From Paragordius varius (lineage: Eukaryota; Nematomorpha), in contig OZ176056.1 in assembly GCA_964247055.1 (NCBI GenBank), positions 8,494,001-8,558,000 of the forward strand: a stretch of DNA of 64,000 bases, read 5' to 3'. A program made the translations under genes and the position numbers. Positions 24,515 to 35,913 of the stretch are shown one piece after another; within the stretch, counting starts at the first letter, position 1, and each line of letters opens with the position of its first letter. The notes beneath the pieces were generated by a model. That model made no database searches, was not told the origin of the DNA, and was given only the letters and a program-made list of their open reading frames with translations.

Positions 24515-24790
24515 AGGAGGGGTGGTCAACAAGCGGCTCCTTAAATATTGAGGCTGCCGCGAGAAATTTATATACAAGTTTTTAAAAAATTTAAGGAAAA
24601 TTGAATATCTTAAACAAATTTTCTGAATAAATTTTTCCGGAATTTTGGCAATTTCCTAAAAAAAATGATAACAAAATAGTGGTTTTTACAGTATCATTTA
24701 TAATATCTAATAAAATGTTAGATAATGCCCATATATTTAGCCAATGACGCCCGCTAAGCCATAGAATATGAATTTATTTTTTAAGAAATT
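24515..24790. mobile_element. hAT-like non-autonomous fragment (block A)
   Basis: GGGGTGGTCAACAAGCGGCT followed by GAGGCTGCCGCGAG resembles the first bases of many hAT elements with GGGGTGG...GCGGC ends. The stretch ATAATGCCCATATATTTAGC near 24730 is shared with 14350. No transposase is present. The equivalent in block B is at 47373-47650. Confidence 0.4.
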
Positions 24791-24802
24791 AAATTTTATA
24801 GG

Positions 24803-25030
24803 ACAAGCATGCACCTAAAAAATAATAACATAAGTTCACCTTTATATGTTAACACTTCCTCTCCATTATCAAAAAATTTTTACAAAATTTTAGAGAAAGA
24901 AATTCAATGCTAAAATATTTTACCAAGAGCTATAATTTATGTAAAATTATTTTAAATTGGAAGGATATTTTAGATTTCAAAACAAGCAAGCATCTAAATA
25001 ATTATAACATATGTTCACCTTTCTATTTCA
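24803..25030. repeat. Direct repeat pair about 178 bp apart (block A)
   Basis: ACAAGCATGCACCTAAAAAA with ATAACATAAGTTCACCTTT (24803) recurs as ACAAGCAAGCATCTAAATAA with ATAACATATGTTCACCTTT (24981). It is an old local duplication, also present in block B near 47664 and 47842. The short open frames here look like chance. Confidence 0.6.
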
Positions 25031-25156
25031 TCTTCCTCAAACAAATGCAAAAAAAAATTTTAAAAGATCAAGAAACCCACTTGTTAGCAATATAGTATCA
25101 TAATTAGACATCTATTTAGTTTTTTTTAAAAAATGGATAATAATAAAATATTACTA

Positions 25157-25278
25157 GGTTTGTGTTAAAATTTGCCAGATAGAATGGCCAAGTAAATGGC
25201 TAATAGCAAGAAAAAATTCTTTTTGAAGTTAATAAATGTTCCTTATCATTCGTATCTGGCAATATTTTAATGCAAACC
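25157..25278. mobile_element. Family M5 MITE, 122 bp (block A)
   Basis: The ends GGTTTGTGTTAAAATTTGCC and AGATAGAAT face ATTCGTATCTGGCAATATTT and TAATGCAAACC. It is a simple inverted-repeat element without coding sequence. Its duplicate is at 48018-48139. Confidence 0.7.
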
Positions 25279-26865
25279 CAGCAATGCATTTGTAATTATA
25301 CTGTATATATATAAAACATGCAAAACTTACATATATTGTTTGATCAGAATTGTATTAAAACGTATTTTCCCATTTCAGTCGTATAATATCAACCATGTTT
25401 CCAATACTTTGTCGTTTTATTGTGGTCGATTGTTTCCAAGATTTGGTTGGAGAGTTTCCTTTTTTCAATTAACAATAGTATTCTAATGATTAAGTATAAA
25501 CAATTTACCTTATTATATAGTAATGGCAATACATTGTATAGCTGGAGAGATCAAGACATGACAAGGGAAGTTGCATATGCACCCAATCTATCCACCCATT
25601 TCAAAAAATGTGCGAGGAAAAAAAAATTAAATAAATGAAAAAAAAAATAAAATTTTCGCCCTTTATATAGGGCATAATGTATATGTTATCTTTTTATCCA
25701 ATCAAATTAATGTGTGCATTTGCGCCTTTTTTCCCCCTTCTGGAAAAATGTTTCACATTCTTTTCCCTCTCTTTATTGCGCAACATTGTTTGGGCGCCTC
25801 TATTTTATTATTATTCCCTCCCCCCCCCCATGTGCACATTCCAATAAAACATATAATATTATATATGATTCATCATATCTAAAAATAATCCTTTTTATTA
25901 CAATAATGTTATTTGGCTGGCGCCTATAAAGAAATGTAAATAAAATTCGGAGAAAAATATGTTAAAAAAATATGGCAATAATATTTTAACAATCTTTATT
26001 AATATTAAATGAAAAATTTGAATTTATTTTCTTACTTAAATGTTTGATAAACAATTTGGTAAATATCAAAATTTATTAATTAATTAATTAATCTAATTTG
26101 TTTCAATATTAAAAAAAAATAATTTTTCATAGAGGTATTTAAGTTTTTACCGGTGTAATTTGATTAATATATTGGTTTATAATTTAGTGATCTTAGAATT
26201 TTTTTTCTAAAATAAAGCAGAATGTTTTTTAAGAAGTTTATAGATTATTATCTAAAGATTTATAATTATTTTAATTTTATGCTTTGTGCAATCATCTAAT
26301 ATCAAATTAATGTTAAAATCAAATACATCATATAATAAGCTTTCAACAACAAGAGCTCTGATTTTTTTGGATTTTCAATTCATTAAAATCCATCATCACA
26401 GATAATTTATTTAGGTAAAAGATATTCAAAGTGTGCTTACGATAATTACCAATATATAATGATTCTCTCTTAATTCATACTAATATATATATTAATTTTA
26501 AAATAGGAATCAACAAATAAGTTATTATTCTGTTTTAATTCAATTAAAAAATATGTAAATAAAATCGAAAATAAGTTATGTCCTGTGGGGATAAGGGTTA
26601 AAGTAAAAAGTTTGGTTTCAGTTTTTTAAACAGAAAGCTGAAAATCTGTTTTTCATTAAGAGTTATCTGAAACAAAATTTAAACTTTTTTATACCATAGA
26701 ACGATACAGAATATCTGGGAATTGCTAACTTAACATTTAATAACCTTTAAAAGTGTAAAAATTCTCAATTGAGAAATGGTTAAATCCTAACACAAAACTT
26801 TCTAAGCTTGCAATGTTAAATTCCCATCGTTCATGCGAAAATGTCTTTAGAATTAAGCAGTTATA
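25279..26865. other. Block A, AT-rich sequence without gene
   Basis: It has pyrimidine-rich stretches near 25725-25835 with a C run at 25820. It is conserved in block B (48140-49740), but the small open frames here show amino-acid and end changes between copies and no family resemblance. Confidence 0.4.
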
Positions 26866-27289
26866 AACAGTTTAATTTAAATATTAACTAATCTTTTAAA
26901 AATCAATCAAAAGAGTTTCTTCATTTAATAATTATGTATAACCACACGACAATAACATGAGCAAACTAAAAGATATCAATGTTGGATAAAAAAATAATTA
27001 ATTCGTTCATTTTTTTTAATAATTAGTTCCGGTTTTTAAAATCTGAATTGTAATCTTTTCAAACAGTTTAATCTAAAAGTTAATAAACAGTTCAATTAAA
27101 ATATTAACGAATCTTTTAAAAGTCAATCAAGGGAGTTTCTTCATTCAATAACTATATATAACCACACGGCAATAACATGAACAAACTAAAACACGATAAC
27201 AATGTTGGATAAAAAAATAATTAATTCGTTCATATTTTTTAATAATTAGTTCCGGTTTTTAAAAGCTGAATTGTAATCTTTTCAAACAG
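26866..27289. repeat. 211-bp tandem duplication, block A only
   Basis: The stretch beginning AAACAGTTTAATTTAAATAT and ending CTTTTCAAACAG occurs twice in a row (about 26866-27078 and 27079-27289). Block B has one copy at about 49757-49965. The two units share AACCACACGACAATAACATG/AACCACACGGCAATAACATG. Confidence 0.75.
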
Positions 27290-27395
27290 CAGACATTTAT
27301 CTTCTTTACTTTAATTGAAAAACCAATAAAAATCTTTGGTTATATGATTAAAAATATAAATCATTTCAATCTCTAGTTTATAGTATGATACTGTA

Positions 27396-27507
27396 AGGTT
27401 TCGACTTTGTGGGCTAGGGTTAGGGTGAAGGATTGGAGTTGGTTCATTTTTTTAAAGAAGTCCGCAGGACTTCCTCGGGCTGCGAAGCAGCCCGAGACCC
27501 ACGCATT
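27396..27507 (+). repeat. Telomere-like plus double-hairpin motif, left copy (block A)
   Basis: A 112-bp motif. It reads GGTTTCGACTTTGTGGGCTA, GGGTTAGGGTGAAGG, GTTGGTTCATTTT, then two adjacent perfect hairpins. These are GAAGTCC-GCA-GGACTTC (27457-27473) and CTCGGGCTGC-GAA-GCAGCCCGAG (27474-27496), followed by ACCCACGCATT. An inverted copy lies at 35381-35492. Left and right outer edges are both flanked by TAA. Confidence 0.85.
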
Positions 27508-28257
27508 ATCTTACTATTTATACCTTATATTTATAATTAATTTTTTACTTAAATACAAAGATTCCAATAAAAAATTATTAATAATACAGAGTTAGGTATT
27601 GAATTTTATTGGGAAATAATTGGAGATCCGTTCTAGTATTAGTAAATAAGAACAATGGATTAAACATTTTTTTTAGCTGTACTGCAAACATTACATAACA
27701 TGTTTACATTAATTTTTATTACCCAAATCCTTAATATATATCATATAGTTTAGGAATCCTTATTTTTAACTTCTTAATAAAAATTTTGTGTTAGGTACAA
27801 ATTGTCATTCTATATTCTGCTTATTGATTTAATCAGCTTTAGTTTGTACTTCATCTTAATTTAATCTATTTAAATTTTATATAAATTATAAAAAGATGTC
27901 TTTATTTGTATTTAAAAATTAAATCTTTGAAAAATAGGGCCTTATCCAAACTAGACCACCTATATTTAAAAATAAAAATTTAATTCGAAACATAGTTAAA
28001 TTTAAAACTTATTTCGTTTTTAATTATATATTAATAGCATTTTAAGTTTGATTCATTACTAATTTTAAAATTGATTAAGGTCCTAGAATTGAATTTAGGT
28101 ATCTGTAGGAAAAATTGTGCATTGCTCTAAGTTACATGGTTTGAAGAATAAAATGTCAAGTAAACGAATTATATATTTATTTCTATATGTGTAAGACTCA
28201 TTTCATATGTTTTTGGGATGAAATAACCCTAACCAACTCATATTTGGATAAACTTTA

Positions 28258-28325
28258 AGGCTTTCGACTTTGTGGACTAGGGTTAGGGTGAGGGATTGGA
28301 GTTGGTTCATTTTCTTAAAGAAGTC
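28258..28325 (+). repeat. Partial telomere-like motif (block A)
   Basis: It starts TTTAAGGCTTTCGACTTTGT, continues GGACTAGGGTTAGGGTGAGG and GATTGGAGTTGGTTCATTTT, and stops at AAAGAAGTC, before the hairpins. A degenerate inverted partner is at about 35005-35035. The block B equivalent is 50925-50993. Confidence 0.75.
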
Positions 28326-29541
28326 ACCCTTCATCCAATTTAAAGAGGTTCATGAATATTATTTGCTAAATCTGTGTTTTCCTATTATAAATTTAATTAA
28401 ACTCACTATGACATCGCTTATATGTAAATATAAATAAATATTTTTATCAAACCTGGATACTATCGCAACAAAACCATTTATGAATTTAAATCGAAGAATT
28501 GTTTATAATATAGTATTTTCATCATAAATTCTTAATTCAAAATGGTGTTTTATACGAAAATAAATTTCCAGATTACGCAAATTAGTAGTAGAGGAAAATC
28601 AATGATATAAGCGTTCAGTCCGATATAAGGGATTGCAATTGTTTTAGGGTAAAAGAAGACTTGTAAGCAATAAAGTGCTTATAAAATTTAATTTTAAATT
28701 TTTCTAATAAATTTGATCAAAATAATTGTAAATATCGAAGTTAATACTCTAATATATATATATAAAATTACTAATGATGGATAAGAGGATTTGATTTGTC
28801 AAAATACCTATGAATGTAAAATAGTTAGTTTAAAACCGAATAATATTAGTGAGCAAATCCTAAAATGATAAAATATGTTTATTGGAGAATGCATAAAAGT
28901 TAAAGTTTAATTAATTATAGTTATACTTACCCAAGGTATAATATACAAGAGGCATCAATACAATTTAAATATTAAATAGCCATATTATAAAAATTTATTT
29001 ATATTTTCATCTTTATCGGAGACAAAAATATTTTTTCATGTCATACCACATAAATAATTATATAAAAAAATCAACATTAACGATATAAGTTAATTTTATT
29101 TAACTAATTCCAAATTTTTTAATCCAAATTCATTTCTCTTTTGCTAGGTGGTATTCATACATACATAAATTCAAAAATTTGCTTCACGGTACAAAATTAC
29201 TCTTTCGGACAGAATGGTTCATTATATGCCTACTTTGTTTCGGAAAAGTTATGGCTTTTTGAATGCGTTTAGTTGAAAATATTTTACATTTTTCAATGGA
29301 TATCACAGAATTATGACAAACTAAAAACTTTAATTTGTTGTGGAAAGCAAATGTGAGCCTGATTCCGTATTAAATTTGGAAATTAACTCAAATTGTATGG
29401 ATCTTGCAGTGAGTAGCAAATATAATTGTTTATTTATTTTTGCGTTCTATTTTGGACTTTATATAAGGATTATTTTCTTTAAAAAACTTAAAATATATAC
29501 GCAAATTTTTATATATTTTTTTGTTTTGAGTATTATTTTAG
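28326..29541. other. Block A, AT-rich sequence without assigned gene
   Basis: Two exon-like pieces are possible: after an AG at 29147, and just before a GTGAGT donor at 29409. The second ends in phase 0 like the MCM2 remnant that follows and could be a decayed preceding exon. The first is out of frame in block B because of a 7-base length difference. I do not call either. Confidence 0.3.
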
Positions 29542-30177
<636 letters not shown>

Positions 30178-31393
30178 TCCACAGGGCATATTCTTGGGTT
30201 CTGCGCCAACAGTAGTCGATTAATTAACTTGCGACATCATAATATAGTGGGTCACATAAAACAAAACCTCCCATCCAATGCACGACTAATATCCGAAAAT
30301 CAAGCGCTGGACTTGTCAGGATAACGACCCGATCTCGTGGTGGCTCAACAAGTGCCTTATCATCGATCCAACTGTCACCCACGAGAACGGGCCCAACGCC
30401 CTAGATGAAGCACACAATATTAAGATAGAGAAGTATCGTTACCTCACAGTCTCACTTTCCGGCCAATTTGACGAGGTTTATATCATTTCAATCGTCGTGG
30501 GCGTACTTGGATCATGGCACTCCAAAAACAAGAGATTATTCGAAAAACATTAATATGAAAAATAAGGCTGAGATGAGAAAGGATATAGTCATCGACACCA
30601 TTAAATTTTCCTGATATATTCTTTGAATTTACCAGTGGTAGAAACTAAATCCCCTCCCTCCCGGAAACATCCACGTCCAACCTCATCCCACAGTCCCACT
30701 GCGCATCCGTAACACAATAAGGCTCAATTTGTATCAATATATCAATTCTGTCCATATGATCACCTATTTATATTCTTTTTAGCATGTTTTTTTATATTCC
30801 TTATATTTTTATTTTTATCAAAATAAATACACAAATCAAATTAAATACCCAAATAGTTAGAATTGAAAAGTTAAATATATTGTTTTGCTTTCGAAAAATA
30901 TTTTATGTTATAGTTTTAGGTTTTGTCATGTATATTTTCAATCTTTACAGTAAATAGGGTTAGAAATATAGAGATAAAAATTCCTTTGTGTACAATATAT
31001 TAGGAGGATTAACAAAATTAAAAAATCCACACTCCCAGAAATCGAGATCGAATACATATTGCCAAACGTGTGTTGAATATATAACCGAATTAAAAAATTA
31101 TGCCAATACTACTCTAATGGTATTTTTAGGATGCCTTATCCCATAGAAATCTTCAAAATAAAAATGACGCCATCTTACCATTTATAAACCCCGGGGAGAA
31201 CAGTAACAAACTTAAAAGATAAAAAGATCCAAAGACCCTATTGGTGACATTTAAAGCGCATGAATTACTAATTGCAAAAATATTAAGGATTAAACATTCT
31301 CGGCTAAAGCCGCTTTAAACTAATCTTATCAAATAACAAAGAATTAACATTTAAAATCAAACAGAAGTAGGTTGGCGATGAATTCCTACATTT
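30178..31393 (+). mobile_element. R2-superfamily LINE 3' fragment (block A)
   Basis: Homologous to 22300-23459. It starts inside the zinc-knuckle region (GHILGFCANSS), includes RHHNIVGHIKQN and the endonuclease core (CLIIDPTVTHENG ... GQFDEVY), and then the whole 3' UTR. It contains stops and a frame change after the RPDLV motif. It carries about 50 bp near 31010-31085 that are absent from the copy at 23150. The insertion predates the block duplication. Confidence 0.8.
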
Positions 31394-31845
31394 GGTTCAC
31401 AAATACTTAAAAGACGTTGGAATTAAAACAACTGGTGATTTTACTATGTAAATAATACATATAAAAATAAATGAATACCAACAATATAATATTTTTTACT
31501 ACTCATACATTACTTTCGGCAATTTTGAATTAATAATGAAATTGATATCTAAATTACATCAAAATACATACGTTTAAAACTATAAGTATAATAATAAAAT
31601 GAAAGCTTATTTAAACTGTATTACATGCAATTATTAAAGAATATACAGTAGTTCTTTATAATTTTGCTTTGCAGGAATGTATCCATCTTGCTAAAATGTA
31701 GTTATGAATATTTTTAACGGACATTATTATAAATTGCAATTATTTATTTAATTTTTTCATTTTTTAAACATCACCTTTTGGAAAAAATATTAAAGCCCAA
31801 CACTAAATTAATAACCAGAAATAATTAAAACATATTATTTATCAA
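31394..31845. other. Block A, AT-rich spacer
   Basis: No gene or repeat recognised. It may include the 3' end of the LINE, because the exact end of the element is unknown. Confidence 0.35.
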
Positions 31846-32027
31846 TTAGATTGGATAAGCATTTTCAAAATAAGTAATGTTTTTCCACTGTTTGGCACAT
31901 TCCTTTATCAAGGTATCACCGATCTTATACGATGCCAAAGTTGTGCCAGATATTTTGAACTGATATTGATTATCACTGCGGTTAAGAGCGGTCAATTTGT
32001 TGCAGGCATCATTAAAGTATTCATTGT
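31846..32027 (-). CDS. Terminal exon of an unknown short protein (block A)
   Basis: After an AG acceptor (phase 2 entry) the exon codes for 59 residues and a TAA. The peptide starts NEYFNDACNKLTALNRSDNQ and later reads FKISGTTLASY and KECAKQWKNITYFENAYPI. It has two cysteines and no recognisable family. The copy in block B has the same length and ends but differs at about ten residues, with the differences clustered (KIGDTLI against MTNYTLK, TA against VS). Non-coding flanks are much better conserved. Upstream exons were not found. Confidence 0.5.
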
Positions 32028-32611
32028 CTTGTATATTATATGTATATATATATATATGTTAACCTCGCTCTCATAATCAAATGCTCAATTCCTTAAAAAA
32101 ATCCTATATTTTGTCTTAACTATCAGAAAAATTATTTGAATAATACATTTAAAATTAATTAGTTTGCTTATATGAAGGTATACAATTCAAACTAGCATAT
32201 ATCTTAAAACTATTCTCATGAACCTTAAATTATAAGATAAGAAAGACAACGCGTAAAAAAAATTATTTTCCACATAAATTGCTTTTACAAGATTTATATA
32301 ACATATAATATGTTAATATTGTAATTGATAAACGAGTGTAAATAAAGTAATAATGATAAAAAAAATTGACACAGCTCGACAACTTAACAATTGAATGGTT
32401 AGAAGTTTAAAACTTAGAGTATACAATTTAGTGCAAACCTAAGAGTCGCAATCAGCCTCTTTTTGAAACCGTTTTAAACATAATAAAAACCCAAAATTAG
32501 GGACCAAACGTTTCAGGTGGCCATAACATTTAGGAAAAAAAAGTTTTTATAACTTTTGGGGGAAAATTAAAAACTCTAAAAAAGATTGAGAAGCACTGCA
32601 GCGAAAAATGA

Positions 32612-32746
32612 AACGGTCCAGCAAAATGGTCGGTTTCAGAATTTAATAAAGGAGCACTAAATGACCAACCTGCATTTTATGATTATTTTAAAATCTTACT
32701 AATAGAGGAAGAAACAAATATTAGCATCCTAGAAGTTATACTATAA
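32612..32746 (+). other. Conserved 44-codon open segment (block A)
   Basis: The frame from 32612 reads NGPAKWSVSEFNKGALNDQP, then AFYDYFKILLIEEETN, and stops at 32744-32746. The same frame is open in block B (55201-55335) with one obvious change (Tyr to Asn). It could be a decayed last exon; the frame is closed immediately upstream by TGA. No family recognised. Confidence 0.25.
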
Positions 32747-32761
32747 AATGTCATTGGTATA

Positions 32762-32900
32762 TACCATTTACCTTAAATTCACCCTTAAACAATTCAAATT
32801 TACCCTATAAATATTCAAAAATTTAATATTACCTATATTTTTTTATATTTTTAAAAAATAAAATTTTTGTTTTAAATTAAAATAATGCTGAAAAAATAAT
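32762..32900. mobile_element. Family M1 element, truncated (block A)
   Basis: It starts TACCATTTACCTTAAATTCA with one to two 21-nt units. The core is cut off at about 32900, where homology to block B ends. The block B copy (55351-55585) is whole, which shows that block A suffered the deletion. Confidence 0.65.
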
Positions 32901-33249
32901 ATAGTAATTGAAAAACGCTATGAATCAAATTTATTGCTGTAAATGAATTGAAAATATATTATTGCATATAAAATGGTCAAATATTCTAATAACAATATAT
33001 ATAAAATTAAAGAATTAAAAGCAAGAATCAATTTTTTTATAATTACTTTTTACTATTTCACTAATTCAATATCTTGAGTTAACTATATAATCCGTCACTT
33101 TTTTCCCGTCAATAATCGCATCTTTTTCCTGTATACTGAAATTTCAAGAATTTTGCCCCTGAACATTACTACGTGTTTGGATGAGTTTTTTGGATCTAGA
33201 AAATTATTATAATTATCTAAGCGATTATATAAATATTGTTCGGTTAATA
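32901..33249. other. Block A-specific filler replacing ~3 kb of block B
   Basis: About 345 bases with no counterpart in block B. They lie between the truncated M1 element and the first codons of the LRR gene. There is no open frame. Origin unknown. Confidence 0.5.
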
Positions 33250-33333
33250 GTTGGATATTTTAATATTCCGTAAAGTGAATCCCTCATTCAAAATGTATTG
33301 CGTTGGTGGATAGCACTTGAATGTACTGGTCAT
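33250..33333 (-). pseudogene. First 28 codons of the LRR gene (truncated copy, block A)
   Basis: From ATG at 33333 it reads MTSTFKCYPPTQYILNEGFT and then LRNIKI, identical to the start of the LRR gene of block B (58529). It is cut after about 28 codons where the block A-specific filler begins. The upstream region is kept, so a promoter may survive. Confidence 0.75.
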
Positions 33334-33690
33334 TTAGAACAAAAAGATTTATAATTTTAAACATCATGTAAATGGTTATCTGATTTATATGAAGTTGTGA
33401 GTCACATGTGTTAATTTTAATTCTTCGACTGTGCATAGCAAAATAGATAATAAACAGAGCAAAATATTTATATATGCTAAGCAATTTGGCTGTTTTAAAA
33501 TATAAAGATTGCATCTAATTTTAACATAACGTAAATAGTATAGTCTAAATTCTTTAAATATAAGGCTTAAAATGCGGCCTCCGTTTTATAAAGTTGCGAC
33601 CGTAAATATTATCCCGTCAGCAGACAGAACCGTCAATAATTCAAATATAATTGATTGAAAGCAACTATGATCGCAATCAGAAAAATATTT
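33334..33690. other. Sequence upstream of the LRR start (block A)
   Basis: Nearly identical to block B 58530-58886 and the probable 5' flank of the LRR gene. No further exon seen. Confidence 0.4.
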
Positions 33691-34186
33691 ATAAGTAAAG
33701 GGTGTTGATAAACTCAAATTCGAAGGCTTGAGGCCTTCTTCTCAAATGGCAACAAGGGATGGGCACATGAATGAAACCAAGCAGCAAGGATTGCCGGATT
33801 GAAGGATTACGAGGTAAATATATTGTTTAGGTGTATTGGGAGAAACTTTATTGGGGAGGCGTTTACGACGGATCTGTGCAAAGGAGCTACTCAACCAGAA
33901 GCCCTGAATCGAGGTCCTGGACTTGGGAATGGCCTATCAATGGGATGACATATGGAAAAGAGGTAAACCTAATGTTTAGGTGGGATGGATGGCCTTTTGG
34001 GGATTCTTGAGACGGAGCTTGTCAAGCCAGCACTACCCCTGATGATCAAAACAAGCTACTTGGGAGCAGGCTTGGTTGTTGGATGGCGACTTGCTCGGAT
34101 CAAACAACACTGCTACCTGGAGGATGGCATTCTGTTGAATGCACAACAAACTCTCATTTTACTTGTGGAGAGTTTTTGGGCCAAAT

Positions 34187-34307
34187 GACTCTCTAGTGGG
34201 AGAATATTTCCTCCTTTGGGGAAAATCAACTCTTGTTATTTTGAGAGAGTTGTTTTCTCCAAACGTGTGAAGGAGGAGGATTTATTTCGCCCATTAGAGA
34301 GTGAGTC
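34187..34307. repeat. Long imperfect hairpin (block A)
   Basis: GACTCTCTAGTGGGAGAATA at the left pairs with CTCCCATTAGAGAGTGAGTC-type sequence at the right (one change in A: CGCCCATTAGAGAG). An inner stem pairs TTTGGGGAAAATCAACTCT with AGAGTTGTTTTCTCCAAA around a short loop (TGTTATTTTGAG). The same structure is at 59383-59502. Confidence 0.75.
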
Positions 34308-34315
34308 AGGCCCCC

Positions 34316-34377
34316 AAGTCCAATATTTTATTTTGTGCACTCTTACTCCCGGACGCTCAAAAAATAATTTTGGACTT
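34316..34377. repeat. Second hairpin (block A, slightly decayed)
   Basis: AAGTCCAATATTTTATTTTG pairs with AAAATAATTTTGGACTT around the loop that includes CTCCCGGACG. In block B the 20-bp stem is perfect (59511-59572), so the block A copy carries a few mismatches. Confidence 0.75.
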
Positions 34378-34420
34378 AGAATATTTTTTAATTTTTTTTT
34401 CTCGCCCTTTGGGGGGGGGG

Positions 34421-35380
34421 GGTTATATATATTTATTTATATTTTTAATTTATTTTCAAAAAATATAAGATAAAATAAACATTATTTATTGACAATAATT
34501 ATATATATTCATTTTTCTGTTTATTTTCATTCTTGTCTTGTTGGTTTATTCATGATGAACGTTTTGAGATTATGGTTTGATTGCATTCGTATTTTTGTTA
34601 TTCATGATCAACGTTTTAAGATGGTTTCATTGCATTAAATATGTATTTTCTGAATCTATAAAAATTAATAAACATTAGTTTTAGAGATTAAATTTTCAAT
34701 GTTATCATAACCTAATTTAAACTAGTAAATCAAATTTTAAATAATTTTTACAATTATTGTCAATTAATTAGCATCTAGAAATTATTAGGAGGTTTAGAGC
34801 ACTTATTTTTTATAAATTTTGACGTATGAGCCATTTATTTATATAATAAAATCTTTATTTTAAGATTTAGAGATATTAGCTGTAAACTAACTAATTTCAG
34901 CGGTTAATATTCAATATTAATTCTAAAATCACAATGATTAAAAATTTATTAAAGATGGATAAACCTATCCTTAATCTAAGAAATAAACCGACTTTAACCC
35001 TTAATCTAAGCCTAACCCACAAGTTTGAAAGCCTTTCATTGTTAACCTAAACCGCAATAAAATGAGTTTCAAAAAAATATTTTTATTCTTTTGAATAAAA
35101 TAATATCAGCTATTTACAAAAAAATAACTGTTTATAAATATGATCTTCTATTAATTTTGTGGTTTTTAAATAATATTCAGACATATGCGGACTCTTTTAC
35201 TTAGATATCAAATATCATAAAACAAACATAGTGTTAGGGTCAAAACAAATTTAGGAAGGCAATAATATCCTACCTATTATAAAATTATTTATTCAATGAT
35301 TGAAAAACAAGTATTTCATTCAATAATTAACTACAATGGGATCATTTTAAATAATTCCTCTTATCAATTAATTAAAAAGA
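34421..35380. other. Block A, AT-rich sequence without gene
   Basis: It contains the degenerate inverted telomere-like piece at about 35005-35035 (CCTAACCCACAAGTTTGAAA) and short inverted runs of no clear class. Confidence 0.4.
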
Positions 35381-35492
35381 AATGCGTGGGTCTCGGCCTG
35401 CTTCGCAGCCCGAGGAAGTCCTGCGGACTTCTTTAAGGAAATGAACCAACTCCAATCCCTCACCCTAACCCTAGCCCACAAACTCGAAACCC
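35381..35492 (-). repeat. Telomere-like plus double-hairpin motif, right inverted copy (block A)
   Basis: Reverse complement of 27396-27507: AATGCGTGGGTCTCGG, the CTCGGCCTGC/GCAGCCCGAG hairpin (one mismatch), the GAAGTCC/GGACTTC hairpin, then CACCCTAACCCTAGCCCACA and AACTCGAAACC, followed by TAA. With the left copy it frames 8.1 kb. Confidence 0.85.
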
Positions 35493-35754
35493 TAAAAGTT
35501 TTTTACCCCTTATTGTAAAATAAATTTTTGCTAAATACCTTAAAATCCCTACCATTAAAAAGCCATTGATCATGTGTTTAGTATGTTTATTACATGTAAA
35601 CCATAAAATAAAACAGTTTAATTAGCAATGTTTACTAGAAATCAAGAGAAAAGGCCATTCATTAAAAGCAAAAATATTTTAAGAATAAATGATCAAGAAC
35701 TATTACATGAAAACGAACATAATAGAAAGCATTTTCAATTACAATATCCATTTA

Positions 35755-35913
35755 AATGGTTGCTTATTTCATACCATAGTAGGGCAATTCTCAACACAGT
35801 AGTGTATGGAAAAACCATACAAAGACTTCAATAAACCATTATTTTCTTCCTTTTTTCCATACAGTACTGTTGTGTTGCAATTTGCCTTACTATTATAGAA
35901 ATAAGCAACCATT
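35755..35913. mobile_element. Family M2 MITE (block A)
   Basis: It starts AATGGTTGCTTATTTCATAC and ends GAAATAAGCAACCATT, a clean 16-base terminal match. The centre has CAGTAGTGTATGGAAAAA facing TTTTTCCATACAGTACTG. Confidence 0.75.

Larger units (their letters stand above)
33691..34420. other. GC-richer conserved block with hairpins (block A)
   Basis: About 700 bp clearly richer in G+C than its surroundings, and almost unchanged in block B (58886-59640). A 67-codon open frame (33985-34188, starting MDGLLGILETELVKPALPLM) is identical in protein between the blocks, with only two synonymous base differences. A second frame in the same stretch is also open and Cys/His-bearing. The peptide motif EVN(I/L)(L/M)FR occurs twice in the first half. 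It could be part of an old mobile element; I cannot assign it. Confidence 0.4.

Noticed and set aside
24907-25095. 62-residue frame conserved in block B
   Set aside because: It lies over an old direct repeat and is rich in Lys, Ile and Asn, as random AT-rich DNA would be; conservation reflects the recent duplication.
27396-27430. True internal telomere tract
   Set aside because: Only two TTAGGG-like units occur, within a longer conserved motif; there is no tandem telomeric array.
29148-29274. Exon-like open stretch after a TTTTGCTAG acceptor
   Set aside because: Block B has a 7-base length difference that destroys the frame, and no family resemblance was seen.
35628-35834. 68-residue frame conserved in block B
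   Set aside because: Its second half is the left arm of an M2 MITE; no start or domain evidence.
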